A stretch of 64,000 nucleotides of DNA, from contig NZ_WAAU01000012.1 of NCBI RefSeq assembly GCF_008806755.1, positions 186,220 to 250,219 on the forward strand. Direction: 5' to 3'. Both the position numbers and the translations under genes were made by a program. Each line of letters opens with the position of its first letter. Position 1 is the first letter of the stretch. The notes beneath the pieces were generated by a model. That model was not told the origin of the DNA and searched no databases. It worked only from the letters and a program-made list of their open reading frames with translations. Shown piece by piece: positions 53,508 to 62,510 of this stretch. The DNA comes from Tenacibaculum aiptasiae. GTDB lineage: Bacteria > Bacteroidota > Bacteroidia > Flavobacteriales > Flavobacteriaceae.

Positions 53508-54743
53508 TTATGCAAATCGAATGGATTTTGAAGGGTGTATTTTGGTTACTATATATGACGGAACTATTAACATGAAAAAACATAGGATAAGTGTCCCTAT
53601 ATTTAACAATAAGATAACCCAAAAACTAATTTCAACTGGCACTGAAGACACATGATACGTTTCAGGATCTAATGTTATAGGCTTGAAATATTTCTGAATA
53701 AACAATAAAGTAACACCAATAATATTTCCCCAGAAAAGCCCTTTCAATATTAAATAAAAAGCATTGTATAAAAAGATTTTCCTTATACTCCAGTTAACAC
53801 TTCCCAATGCTTTAAGAATACCAATCATTTTAACACGTTCTAATATCAGCACTAATAAAGCTGTTATCATATTTATCCCCGCAATTAAAATCATGATTGC
53901 AATAATAAATCGAACATTATTATCAAAAAGTTTAATCCAATCAAAGATTAATGGATTACTTTCTACAATGGTACTACTATTTAAAGTCGCTCCTACGTTT
54001 GAATAAACTTCATCTCCTTTTTCTGCTAGCATATCAAAATCATCAATTACAACTTCAAAACCTCCTATTTGATTATCGCTCCAACTATTAATTCTTTGTA
54101 CTTCTCTAATATCTCCAATCAATATAGATTTATCAAATTGCTCTAGTCCTGTATTATAAATCCCAACAATAACAGGTTTACGTCTTTTATGTTTTAATTT
54201 ACTTTTTTCAGAACTAAACAATGTTTCAATAGTATCATTCAGTTTAAAATTTAATCGATTCGCAATCGACTCTGATATTAATATCTCTTTATTTCTACTT
54301 TGATTAAAATTAGGTAATCGTCCTTCTTTTAAATATTCTTTAAAAAAAGAAAAATCATAATCAGACGATACTCCTTTAAATATAATCCCTTCAAAATCGG
54401 TTGGGGTTCTAATAATCCCTCCTACATTCGCAAAAACTTGTACGTTTTTAATTCCATCAATATTTTTAAACTCGGGATAGAAATCTTGGTTTTTTTCAAT
54501 TGGAACTGTAGATAAATCAGAATTATTATTATCGTAATTTACAATTTGAATATGCCCTTTAAAGCCAGACATTTTATCTCTAATCTTCTTTTGAAAACCC
54601 GATGCTATCGATACAGATATTAACATAATAGCAATACCCAACGCAATAGCAATTGTAGCTATTTTAATTATTGGTGACGATATACTACTTTTATGCTCTT
54701 TACCAGCAATAATTCGTTTAGCTATAAATAATTCGAAATTCAA
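53508..54743 (-). CDS. FtsX/LolC-type ABC transporter permease
   Basis: 411 residues: a first helix at about 25-50 (ISSPIIKIATIAIALGIAIMLIS), a periplasmic MacB-like domain (50-270), and three further helices near 280, 325 and 375. The N-terminal FIAKRIIAGKEHKSSISSPI and the topology match the lipoprotein-releasing LolC/LolE group; the ATPase gene is not adjacent. It would help release lipoproteins from the inner membrane. A TACTTTTG -7 box on the minus strand (54767-54774) gives a short leader. Divergent from the GNAT gene. Confidence 0.85.
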   Translation of the reverse strand: MNFELFIAKRIIAGKEHKSSISSPIIKIATIAIALGIAIMLISVSIASGFQKKIRDKMSGFKGHIQIVNYDNNNSDLSTVPIEKNQDFYPEFKNIDGIKNVQVFANVGGIIRTPTDFEGIIFKGVSSDYDFSFFKEYLKEGRLPNFNQSRNKEILISESIANRLNFKLNDTIETLFSSEKSKLKHKRRKPVIVGIYNTGLEQFDKSILIGDIREVQRINSWSDNQIGGFEVVIDDFDMLAEKGDEVYSNVGATLNSSTIVESNPLIFDWIKLFDNNVRFIIAIMILIAGINMITALLVLILERVKMIGILKALGSVNWSIRKIFLYNAFYLILKGLFWGNIIGVTLLFIQKYFKPITLDPETYHVSSVPVEISFWVILLLNIGTLILCFFMLIVPSYIVTKIHPSKSIRFA

Positions 54744-54805
54744 AAGTTGTTGTTTTTAAGTAAATCCAAAAGTAATTAATTCTTCTTTAAATAATATTAT
54801 TTATC

Positions 54806-55390
54806 ATGATTAAAGCTTCATTTTCTGACAAAGAATTAGTTACTGATATTTTATACAGTGCTTTTGTCAACATCAAAAAAGACAATTCTATAAGCTTTGT
54901 TGTAAAACAAGATTCCAAAAGAAATAAACGTCTTCGTTTTTTAATGGAATACCTATTTTTAACTTCTTTTGAATTTGGTGAAGTCTTTATTTCTGACAAC
55001 AAAAAAGCATGCCTACTTATCAACTATCCCCATTTACAAAAAACAACCTTAAAAAACTCTTATTGGAAACTTCTTTTAATTATTAAAACCATTGGAATTT
55101 TTAATGTGTTTAAAATACTAAAAAGAGAGCGCGAATTAAACAAAAACCATATAAAAACGCCACATATTCATCCAATTATTACGGGTGTGCTTAACGAGCA
55201 TCAACAAAAAGGCATTGGTGTTCGACTCATTAAGGAAGTGCTTTTACATTTTAAAAACAATCAACTTCCTTGTATTATAGAAACTACTACCAAAGAGAAT
55301 TTAAAGCTGTATAAAAAATTTGGTTTTAAAATTGTAAGAGAAACTCATAGTTTAAATTATCCACTATTTTTCTTACGAAAAGATTTTTAA
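54806..55390 (+). CDS. GNAT-family N-acetyltransferase
   Basis: 194 residues with a GNAT fold. The acetyl-CoA loop is NEHQQKGIGVRLIKEVLLHF (motif A, Q-x-x-G-x-G). KENLKLYKKFGFKIVRETHSL is the C-terminal motif B with the conserved Tyr-x-x-x-Gly-Phe. The middle is hydrophobic (YWKLLLIIKTIGIFNVFKIL), which is unusual for a soluble enzyme and may be a membrane-binding helix. Acceptor is unknown. The gene stands 34 bp before the NamZ-type gene in the same direction. Confidence 0.85.
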   Translation: MIKASFSDKELVTDILYSAFVNIKKDNSISFVVKQDSKRNKRLRFLMEYLFLTSFEFGEVFISDNKKACLLINYPHLQKTTLKNSYWKLLLIIKTIGIFNVFKILKRERELNKNHIKTPHIHPIITGVLNEHQQKGIGVRLIKEVLLHFKNNQLPCIIETTTKENLKLYKKFGFKIVRETHSLNYPLFFLRKDF

Positions 55391-55423
55391 ACTGTAACTT
55401 TATCTTTTAAAACATACATTTAA

Positions 55424-56674
55424 ATGAAGAGAACTTTTAACCACCTTTTATGTTTAATTTTTATTAGCTTTCAACTAAACTCTTGTGCTCAACAACAGAA
55501 ATCAAAAACTAAAAAAGCTATAAAAGAAACAGAAACTTTACAAGTAAGAACTGGTGCTGATAGAATTAATTTATACTTACCTAAACTAAAGGGTAAAAAC
55601 GTTGCTATTGTAGCCAATCAAACATCAGTTTTAGAAGTTTTACAAAGAGCCGAAGTAGCTCCTAACGTAATGGGTTCTAAATTAGTTCAGTTTCATCTAG
55701 TTGATTATTTAAATGATTACAACGGAATTAACGTTCAAAAAGTTTTTGCTCCTGAACATGGTTTCCGTGGAAAAGCAGATGCTGGTGAAACTGTTGTAGA
55801 TGGTATTGACACTAAAACAAAGTTACCTATTATATCGTTGTACGGAAAAAACAAAAAACCTTCTGCTGAACAGTTAAAAGGTATTGATGTTGTCGTTTTT
55901 GATATACAAGATGTAGGAGCTCGTTTTTACACTTATATTTCTTCTTTACATTATGTTATGGAAGCCTGTGCTGAAGCTAATATTCCAGTTATTATTTTAG
56001 ACAGACCTAACCCTAACGGACATTATATTGATGGTCCTGTATTAGAACCTACACATAAAAGCTTTGTAGGAATGCATCCTGTTCCTGTAGTTTACGGAAT
56101 GACTATTGGTGAATACGGACAAATGATTAACGGTGAAAAGTGGTTAAAAGAAGGAATCCAATGTGATTTAACTGTAATTCCGTTAGAAAATTATACACAC
56201 GATTACAAATACAGCTTACCAATTAAACCTTCTCCTAATTTACCTAATGATACATCTATAAACTTATATCCTAGTTTATGTTTTTTTGAAGGAACAAAGG
56301 TTTCTGCAGGAAGAGGAACTGATAAGCAGTTTCAAATTTATGGTTCTCCATTTATAACTAATACTAATTTTAGTTTTACACCGCAACCAAATGAAGGTGC
56401 TAAGTACCCTAAGTTTAAAGGTGAACTATGTTATGGTGAAGACTTAAGAAAAACTCCTTACTTAGCTGAATTGGATCTTTCCTGGTTGTTAAACGCCTAT
56501 ACAAACTCTCCTAAAAAAGACTTTTTCAATGCTTTTTTTACCAAACTAGCAGGAACTAAGAAATTACAACACCAAATTGAACAAGGTGTTTCTGAAAAAG
56601 AGATTAAAAACTCTTGGAAAAAAGACTTGAAGAATTTTAAAAAAATTAGGAGCAATTATTTACTTTATAAATAG
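55424..56674 (+). CDS. DUF1343 exo-beta-N-acetylmuramidase lipoprotein (NamZ, GH171 type)
   Basis: 416 residues with a lipobox NSC (Cys21) and a Lys-rich linker. DUF1343 blocks: LKGKNVAIVANQTSV, VFAPEHGFRG, DAGETVVDGIDTKTKLPI, VVFDIQDVGARFYTYISS, ILDRPNPNGHYIDGPVLE, VPVVYGMTIGEYGQM and SAGRGTDKQFQIYGSP. The characterised NamZ of Bacillus subtilis removes MurNAc from the end of muropeptide glycans. Here the enzyme is lipid-anchored, so it would recycle or scavenge peptidoglycan fragments outside the cytoplasm. A strong terminator follows. Confidence 0.92.
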   Translation: MKRTFNHLLCLIFISFQLNSCAQQQKSKTKKAIKETETLQVRTGADRINLYLPKLKGKNVAIVANQTSVLEVLQRAEVAPNVMGSKLVQFHLVDYLNDYNGINVQKVFAPEHGFRGKADAGETVVDGIDTKTKLPIISLYGKNKKPSAEQLKGIDVVVFDIQDVGARFYTYISSLHYVMEACAEANIPVIILDRPNPNGHYIDGPVLEPTHKSFVGMHPVPVVYGMTIGEYGQMINGEKWLKEGIQCDLTVIPLENYTHDYKYSLPIKPSPNLPNDTSINLYPSLCFFEGTKVSAGRGTDKQFQIYGSPFITNTNFSFTPQPNEGAKYPKFKGELCYGEDLRKTPYLAELDLSWLLNAYTNSPKKDFFNAFFTKLAGTKKLQHQIEQGVSEKEIKNSWKKDLKNFKKIRSNYLLYK

Positions 56675-56697
56675 CTCTCAATAATTAATATAAATGC

Positions 56698-56742
56698 ATA
56701 GCGCATATACATAGATCTGATGTATATGCGCTATATTTTTTA
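56698..56742 (+). terminator. Terminator after the NamZ-type gene
   Basis: 15-bp perfect stem ATAGCGCATATACAT (56698-56712) / ATGTATATGCGCTAT (56720-56734), loop AGATCTG, then a T-run. Confidence 0.92.
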
Positions 56743-56869
56743 ATTATATTTGTTTGAAAAATTGCTTGGTTTTTATCACTATATATTTTAAAACCTTTAG
56801 TTTTCACCAAATATAAACTAACTTTTAATCTCCACTAAAAGTTCTGCCTATAAAGTAAGTTAACATTGA

Positions 56870-57835
56870 ATGAAAAAATTATTTATATTATTTTTTATTT
56901 TAACAAATACCTATAAATCTTATAGCTGTAGCTGCTCACATAAAAAAATCACACAAAAAGAGTACGATAATTATTCTTTAATCTTTATAGGTGAAATAGT
57001 AGAAGTAGAAGATTGTGACACTAGAGGTTATCAAGAATTTACTTTTAGAATTGAGCAAATTTTTAAAGGTCAGACAACTAAATTTGTTTCTGGTTTTAAT
57101 AATTGTGGAGGTGTTTGTAACTATTCTTATAAACTTGGGCAAAAATGGCTAGTTTATTCTAATCCTAAATATGGATTAATTAAGGACCAGCAGGCATGTA
57201 ATCAAAGTATAATAATTTTCAACGATGAAAACGAATGGCTAAACAAAAATGATTATAATATTTTTAAAAAAGAATTAAAATTTGAGGTAGATTTTTTACA
57301 ACTAAGAAAAACAAAGGATTCTAAAATTGTTTATTTTCAATTCACAACATACATCCCTTTATTAAAAAACATCTTTATTTTAGGTGTTATTATTCTATTC
57401 TTTTTATTATGTTTTAAATTAAAAATTAAACTATTGCCTTACAGTATTGGCTTAGGTATAATTGGTGGCTTTTTTTATTACCTATTACTCATTAACTTTT
57501 TATTTCCGAAATTAATGAAACCTATAATTATACATATTATTTTAATTTTGAGTTTTCTATTAATATCAAACATCATTTACTTAATCCGGGTAAAAGATAA
57601 ATTTAACTTCAAGAAATCATTTATTTATAATTATTTATCCTATATATCATTTATTATAACAACTATTTATATGATATTTTCTACTGAACATAGTCAAGAA
57701 ATAGTATATAGTAACGTTTTTAATAAATATTTTTTCTTTATCATAGGGATTGGAATATTTTTTAGCCTTTTTTCAGCTACATTTCTATATGGAATAAAGA
57801 ATATCAGATTAAAAATAAAAAAGGGTAATATGTAA
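56870..57835 (+). CDS. Membrane protein with an N-terminal Cys-rich (TIMP/NTR-like) domain
   Basis: 321 residues. A signal peptide (LFILFFILTNTYKSYS) is followed by mature CSCSHKKIT. A Cys-x-Cys at the mature N-terminus plus ADVIFIGEI-like text (YSLIFIGEIVEVE), NNCGGVCNYSYKLGQKWLVY and QQACNQSI is the pattern of bacterial tissue-inhibitor-of-metalloproteinase-like OB-fold domains (residues 20-125). The C-terminal part (165-315) has five hydrophobic helices. I do not recognise a characterised homologue. It has the higher A+T of a possible accessory gene. The region before it (56743-56869) has an ACTTTTA/TAAAAGT inverted repeat at 56821-56842. Confidence 0.7.
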   Translation: MKKLFILFFILTNTYKSYSCSCSHKKITQKEYDNYSLIFIGEIVEVEDCDTRGYQEFTFRIEQIFKGQTTKFVSGFNNCGGVCNYSYKLGQKWLVYSNPKYGLIKDQQACNQSIIIFNDENEWLNKNDYNIFKKELKFEVDFLQLRKTKDSKIVYFQFTTYIPLLKNIFILGVIILFFLLCFKLKIKLLPYSIGLGIIGGFFYYLLLINFLFPKLMKPIIIHIILILSFLLISNIIYLIRVKDKFNFKKSFIYNYLSYISFIITTIYMIFSTEHSQEIVYSNVFNKYFFFIIGIGIFFSLFSATFLYGIKNIRLKIKKGNM

Positions 57836-58001
57836 TATAACTTATAACTGAAGTTATCTAGCCCCAACATTATAAACACACTTCATTCTTCTAAAAAAAA
57901 CAATAGTTTATTCTAGAATTACAATTAGCTAAAAAAGTTTTTATTATTAACCTTTTTCATTTTATTTATTTAGAAAATGGTTTATTATCTGTAACAAATT
58001 A

Positions 58002-58646
58002 TTATTCACACAACTTTTCTGAATGTATATAACTATAGTCTATTTTTTTTTTCAGAGACTTTGAAGTAGCCACATGAACAACATAATTTTGATCAATTTC
58101 TACTTCATATAAATAATATGCTTTATTATCTAACAACAGAGGTGAAATTGTAGTATTTATTGTATTAAGCGGCATGAGTAACCCTCTCCCATCCGCTTTA
58201 ACAACAGCTTCTTTTCTAGTCCAAAAAGTATAGAAACTTTTATAATTAGAAATCTCTCTTTTCTCCTTTTCTGAAAATACGTTTTTGAAACTGTCAAACT
58301 CTATTGGATTAACCTCCTCTATATCAATACCTAAATTGTTTTTCTCCTCTGTACTTATTATACATACAATATATTCACCTGAATGAGAAATATTAAAACC
58401 AAAATTACTATTTTCAAAATACGGTTTCCCATACTTTGACTTTTGTATAAGCTCTAAATTATAATCGTGACCTAAATCAGAAACTGCTTTCTTTAATAAT
58501 AGTTTTCCATATAAATATGCGTGAGCATCCTGCCACCTCATATATTTCCTTACTTTATTTTGCATTTCCAAAGGCAATGAAGAAACAGCTCTTTCATAAG
58601 AATGGCTAGATAATTGTTTACATTTGGTATAATATAATACTGTCAT
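58002..58646 (-). CDS. 4'-phosphopantetheinyl transferase (Sfp type)
   Basis: 214 residues. It attaches the phosphopantetheine arm to carrier proteins. Sfp-family motifs are present: KSKYGKPYF, FNISHSGEYIVCII, the Mg-binding GIDIEEV (Asp108, Glu110) and FWTRKEAVVKADGRGL (143-156), in which Trp-x-x-Lys-Glu and Lys150 are conserved. Sfp-size enzymes usually serve NRPS/PKS carrier domains, unlike the smaller AcpS. It lies 46 bp after the carbamoyltransferase gene, on the same strand as the thioesterases and NRPS, and is likely their activating enzyme. The gap 57836-58001 to the convergent gene has a weak AT hairpin and nothing else obvious. Confidence 0.92.
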   Translation of the reverse strand: MTVLYYTKCKQLSSHSYERAVSSLPLEMQNKVRKYMRWQDAHAYLYGKLLLKKAVSDLGHDYNLELIQKSKYGKPYFENSNFGFNISHSGEYIVCIISTEEKNNLGIDIEEVNPIEFDSFKNVFSEKEKREISNYKSFYTFWTRKEAVVKADGRGLLMPLNTINTTISPLLLDNKAYYLYEVEIDQNYVVHVATSKSLKKKIDYSYIHSEKLCE

Positions 58647-58692
58647 ATTTAAGTCAAATCATTTAAAATTTTCTTTACTAAATACTAAAGCA

Positions 58693-59640
58693 TTAATGCA
58701 TACACCATTCTAATACAGCTTTTGCACTATGAGCTTTATTTTCAGCTTGATTAAACACAATACTATTAACACCATCTATTACAGAAGCTTCTACTTCATC
58801 TCCTCTATGAGCAGGTAAATCGTGCATAAAAATTGCATCTGTATAAGTATTCATTAGTTCTTCGGTTACAGTAAAAGGCTCAAAAACTTTTCTCCAATTC
58901 GGATCTGGCTTTGTAGTACCAGTAGTTTGCCAACGTGTAGTATAGACAATATCTGCATTCTTCGGAAGTTTTCGTAAATCATGAAACTCTTTAATTGTTG
59001 TATTCCTTTTTTTCCCTTCTTCCTGTGCATACTTTAATAGCATAGGGTCTATATTGTAGTTAGGAGGAGTAAAAAAATTAATCTTCATATTAGAAAACTT
59101 AGCTATTGCTAACGCTAGCGCAGTTGTTGTATTATTTCCTTCTCCTAAATACACGATTTCTAAACCAGATAATTCACCGAAATACTGCTTTATTGTGGTA
59201 AGATCAGCTAGAGCTTGTGTTGGATGTTCATCTTCTGTCATTGCATTTACTATGGACATTTTTTTTTGATTAGCAAAAGCTTTAAGTATTTTTGGGCTTT
59301 CAGCTGTTCTTAACACCAAACCATCTAACATTCTAGAAAGAACTTGTAAAGTATCACCCATTGTTTCACCCGTATTTAATTGTAAATCATTAGGACCATA
59401 AGCAATAACTTGAGCCCCTAGTCTCAATGCTGCTGTAGTAAAAGCCGTTCTTGTTCTTGTTGAAGTTTTTTTAAAATAAACACCCAACACTTTATTTTTT
59501 AATTGATATCCTTGCTCTACATTACCATTTGAATACTCAATTCCTCTATTAATTATTTCTAATGTTTCTTGTGGTGAAAGATCTTTTAATGAAATTACAT
59601 GTTTTCTACTGTTTGTTGATATCAAACTCATTTTTTTCAA
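58693..59640 (-). CDS. Carbamoyltransferase of the ornithine carbamoyltransferase family, altered acceptor site
   Basis: 315 residues. The carbamoyl-phosphate site is intact: STRTRTAF (Ser60-Thr-Arg-Thr-Arg64) and EDEHPTQALAD (His139-Pro-x-Gln142). The amino-acceptor site is not that of ornithine carbamoyltransferase. The SMG loop reads DIVYTTRWQTTG (230-241) and the HCLP motif reads MHDLPAHRGDE, with Asp274 at the Cys that contacts ornithine. A different amine is therefore carbamoylated. Lying between a phosphopantetheinyl transferase and a receptor in an NRPS cluster, it may make a ureido amino acid building block or tailor the peptide. Arginine biosynthesis genes are not nearby. The exact substrate is unknown. 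Confidence 0.85.
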   Translation of the reverse strand: MKKMSLISTNSRKHVISLKDLSPQETLEIINRGIEYSNGNVEQGYQLKNKVLGVYFKKTSTRTRTAFTTAALRLGAQVIAYGPNDLQLNTGETMGDTLQVLSRMLDGLVLRTAESPKILKAFANQKKMSIVNAMTEDEHPTQALADLTTIKQYFGELSGLEIVYLGEGNNTTTALALAIAKFSNMKINFFTPPNYNIDPMLLKYAQEEGKKRNTTIKEFHDLRKLPKNADIVYTTRWQTTGTTKPDPNWRKVFEPFTVTEELMNTYTDAIFMHDLPAHRGDEVEASVIDGVNSIVFNQAENKAHSAKAVLEWCMH

Positions 59641-59847
59641 ATTTTTAATTTATTAATATTTTATTATGTGTATTTTATTATTGTAGTTATATAGCTAATA
59701 GCTAAAGAATGACAAGTCTTCTATTTAGCTTAAAAATTCTAAATTTGATCATCTAACTATCCTGACAAGACTCAGTTTTTTCTCCAACTAACCACTTATA
59801 ATCATTTTTTACCTTCTAATGCAAACTCAACAATTAATAACAAAAAG

Positions 59848-62298
59848 TTAGTTCAATCTTCTTTCTTCTTCTTGTACTCCCCCTTGTTTATTGATTGACT
59901 TTAACTTTACATTTCCAAACTTATAAGTTAAACTTAAACGAATAACTCTACTATCGAAAGTTCTTAAGACGTTAAAATTACTATTAGTCAAATCACTATA
60001 TACAGTTCTTTTACCCCAAGTGTTAAAAATATCACTTAATGACAATTGAACATTCATATTTTTATCTAAAAACGTTCTATTCACACCAAGATCAACACCA
60101 TAGTAAGGCTTAAGATTTAGTACTCCATAAACATTTGAAGAAATGTAATTTGCTCTTAACTCTGCCGACGACCTATCATCTATTGTAAAATTATGAGTGC
60201 TACTAGCTTGCCATGCTAATCTTTCTAATTGATTAGAAGCTCCTTGAATATTATTAGAATCATATTGATTATAAAACATTGAAAGGTTATTAAAAGTTTT
60301 CCACCATTTTGAGACTTTAATTGGCGCATTTATATTTAGACTATATGACTTGAAACCATTAAGATTTGCATCTGTTTGTGAGATTGAATTTGTAACAGGA
60401 TCTGTTAATACAATATTTGCAATAGCATCTTTGGTGTTACTATAATTAAAATTAAATGTATATTTATTTTTAAGTGTATATCCTATTGAATATGAATCTG
60501 TATACTGAGGATTTAAAAATGGATTTCCATATCGAAATGTATATTCGTCAATATAATGTAAAAAAGGATTTAAAGAAGCATAATTAGGCCTATCTATTCT
60601 TCTACCATAGCTAACTCTTATTGTATTTTCATCGTTTATCTTTTTCTGTAAAGAAAATGTTGGAAAAAAGTCTGTATAATTTCTTTTTACAATACTATTA
60701 TTTGATATTGAATTTCCATTAGATTTAGTTCTTTCCATACGTAAACCAACTTGCAAATCATACGATCCAAATTGGGTATTATAATTTACATAACCCGCCA
60801 TAATCTCTTCCTTATATATAAATTGGTTACTTCTGCTAGGATTATTTACATAACTTCCATCACTCTGTAAAACATCAAATTGAAGTATATTATCCGTCTT
60901 TACTGAACTAAACTTCATTCCTACTTCAAGTTTAGATTTTTCATTTAGCGGACGTGAAAAATCTGCTTTACCAACATATATATCAGCATCTTGCGGAGTT
61001 ATATTTCTAAAATTATTAGGTAATCGAAATTCATCTCCATTAGCATCTAAAAATCTATTACCAAATTCAAATTCTTCCTCTTTTTTTGATAGTGAATAAT
61101 CGTAACTTAATGTTAAATAAGTTCCTAGAGTATCTATTTTATGATTATAATTTATATTAAAAGTTACATATCTGTTTGGGTATCTACCTGCTGTAGTTCC
61201 TATAACTGTTGAATCAATTTTTTGTATTTGTGAACCAATATCATTTCTAGCGTTTATTCTTGAATTTCCTCTAACACTATTACCACTTACAATAAAACCT
61301 AGTGTACTCTTTGGAGATAAATTAACATCTGTTCCTATCTTATAACTATGAATTTTGAATCTATATCTTTCAAAAGAAGATGATTTAAAATATAAAGGGT
61401 TACCCGATAACCTTGTAAATCTATCTATATCAATAGTACCAAAATTTACATTATCTGAAAAATCGTAATTCGCAAAAATATTGAGCTTACTATTCTTATG
61501 ATTCATTGCAATACCTCCATTGTTTTTTCGATACATTCCTTGTCCATAACTAAAATTGAGGTGTACATTTGTTCCTTCATTTTCATTTTTTTTCATGATT
61601 ATATTAATAATCCCCGCGTTTCCAGCTGCATCGTATTTCGCTGGCGGATTGGTCATTATCTCAATAGATTTAATATTGCTTGATTGTGTAGATTCTAGTA
61701 AGGTTGTTAATTGTTCAGGAGCAAGATATGTTTGTTTTCCATTTATCAAGATTAATACATTGGTTTTTCCTACCAAACTGATTTCTCCATTTGTATTGCT
61801 CACTCCAGGAGACTTATTTAAAATATCCAAAGCTGTATTTCCAGTAGCTAAAATGCTATTTTCAATATTCAGAATAACTTTATCAGGTTTATTTTGAATT
61901 AAAGGCTTTTTAATTGATAAATTCACTACGTCTAGAGAAATACTTTTTTCTTCTAATTTAATAGTCCCAAAATTTTTATTTTTTTCTAATTTAAGAGTAA
62001 AAAGTTCAGACTTAAATGTTTTATAACCTATTACGCTTACTGATAAATAATAAGTACCTTCAGATACTCCTCTTATTTCAAATCTACCCTCTTCATTTGT
62101 TATAACTCCCTTTATCATACTTTGATTAGATGCCTTGAATAATATTACATTTGTATATGGCAAGGTTTCGTTCGTAATTGTTGTTACTTTTCCAACTATT
62201 TTGGCATTTAATTTAGATTGTGCTATTGTTTTAATTGTGTGAAACAATAAAAAACAATAAATAATATTTATAAAAATTCTTTTATATTGTAATTTCAT
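59848..62298 (-). CDS. Outer-membrane receptor, OMP beta-barrel family 3 (TonB-receptor-like)
   Basis: 816 residues. A signal peptide (TIAQS at about 24-28), a carboxypeptidase-regulatory-like domain (NAKIVGKVTTITNETLPYTNV, in part; 30-115), a plug (ILNKSPGVSNTNGEISLVGK, VLILINGKQTYL, IKSIEIMTNPPAKYDAAGNAGIINI) and a barrel to the C-terminus. This layout is the outer membrane beta-barrel family related to TonB receptors. In a cluster with thioesterases it could export or take up the peptide product, for instance as a siderophore receptor. The gaps on either side (59641-59847 and 62299-62510) are AT-rich. The former has TGACAAG twice (59710, 59763). In neither do I see a clear promoter. Confidence 0.85.
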   Translation of the reverse strand: MKLQYKRIFINIIYCFLLFHTIKTIAQSKLNAKIVGKVTTITNETLPYTNVILFKASNQSMIKGVITNEEGRFEIRGVSEGTYYLSVSVIGYKTFKSELFTLKLEKNKNFGTIKLEEKSISLDVVNLSIKKPLIQNKPDKVILNIENSILATGNTALDILNKSPGVSNTNGEISLVGKTNVLILINGKQTYLAPEQLTTLLESTQSSNIKSIEIMTNPPAKYDAAGNAGIINIIMKKNENEGTNVHLNFSYGQGMYRKNNGGIAMNHKNSKLNIFANYDFSDNVNFGTIDIDRFTRLSGNPLYFKSSSFERYRFKIHSYKIGTDVNLSPKSTLGFIVSGNSVRGNSRINARNDIGSQIQKIDSTVIGTTAGRYPNRYVTFNINYNHKIDTLGTYLTLSYDYSLSKKEEEFEFGNRFLDANGDEFRLPNNFRNITPQDADIYVGKADFSRPLNEKSKLEVGMKFSSVKTDNILQFDVLQSDGSYVNNPSRSNQFIYKEEIMAGYVNYNTQFGSYDLQVGLRMERTKSNGNSISNNSIVKRNYTDFFPTFSLQKKINDENTIRVSYGRRIDRPNYASLNPFLHYIDEYTFRYGNPFLNPQYTDSYSIGYTLKNKYTFNFNYSNTKDAIANIVLTDPVTNSISQTDANLNGFKSYSLNINAPIKVSKWWKTFNNLSMFYNQYDSNNIQGASNQLERLAWQASSTHNFTIDDRSSAELRANYISSNVYGVLNLKPYYGVDLGVNRTFLDKNMNVQLSLSDIFNTWGKRTVYSDLTNSNFNVLRTFDSRVIRLSLTYKFGNVKLKSINKQGGVQEEERRLN

Positions 62299-62510
62299 GA
62301 TTACTCTTTTAATAAAGTTTTTCTAACCTTATAATTTTTTTATTGTAAATAAATTTTAAATGTATTCTGACTTATACAAGGCTTGCTTTAAGTCATAATT
62401 TTAAAAAAGTTACAAGCAGCCATCTATTAATAGCTACACATACACTTAACACTATCAAAATCAAGTGTTTTACCTATCAAAACTGCTTTACTTTTCCTTA
62501 GCAATACTCT

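Noticed and set aside
57837..57857. ATAACTT/AAGTTAT hairpin after the Cys-rich membrane protein gene
   Set aside because: Only A/T pairs with one G-C, and no T-run; too weak to call a terminator.
57965..57974. Another TTTATTTAGA, between two convergent genes
   Set aside because: About one chance copy is expected in a 64-kb AT-rich window, and no promoter is near it.
58693..59640. Ordinary arginine-pathway ornithine carbamoyltransferase (argF)
   Set aside because: Both ornithine-binding motifs are replaced and no arginine genes are nearby.
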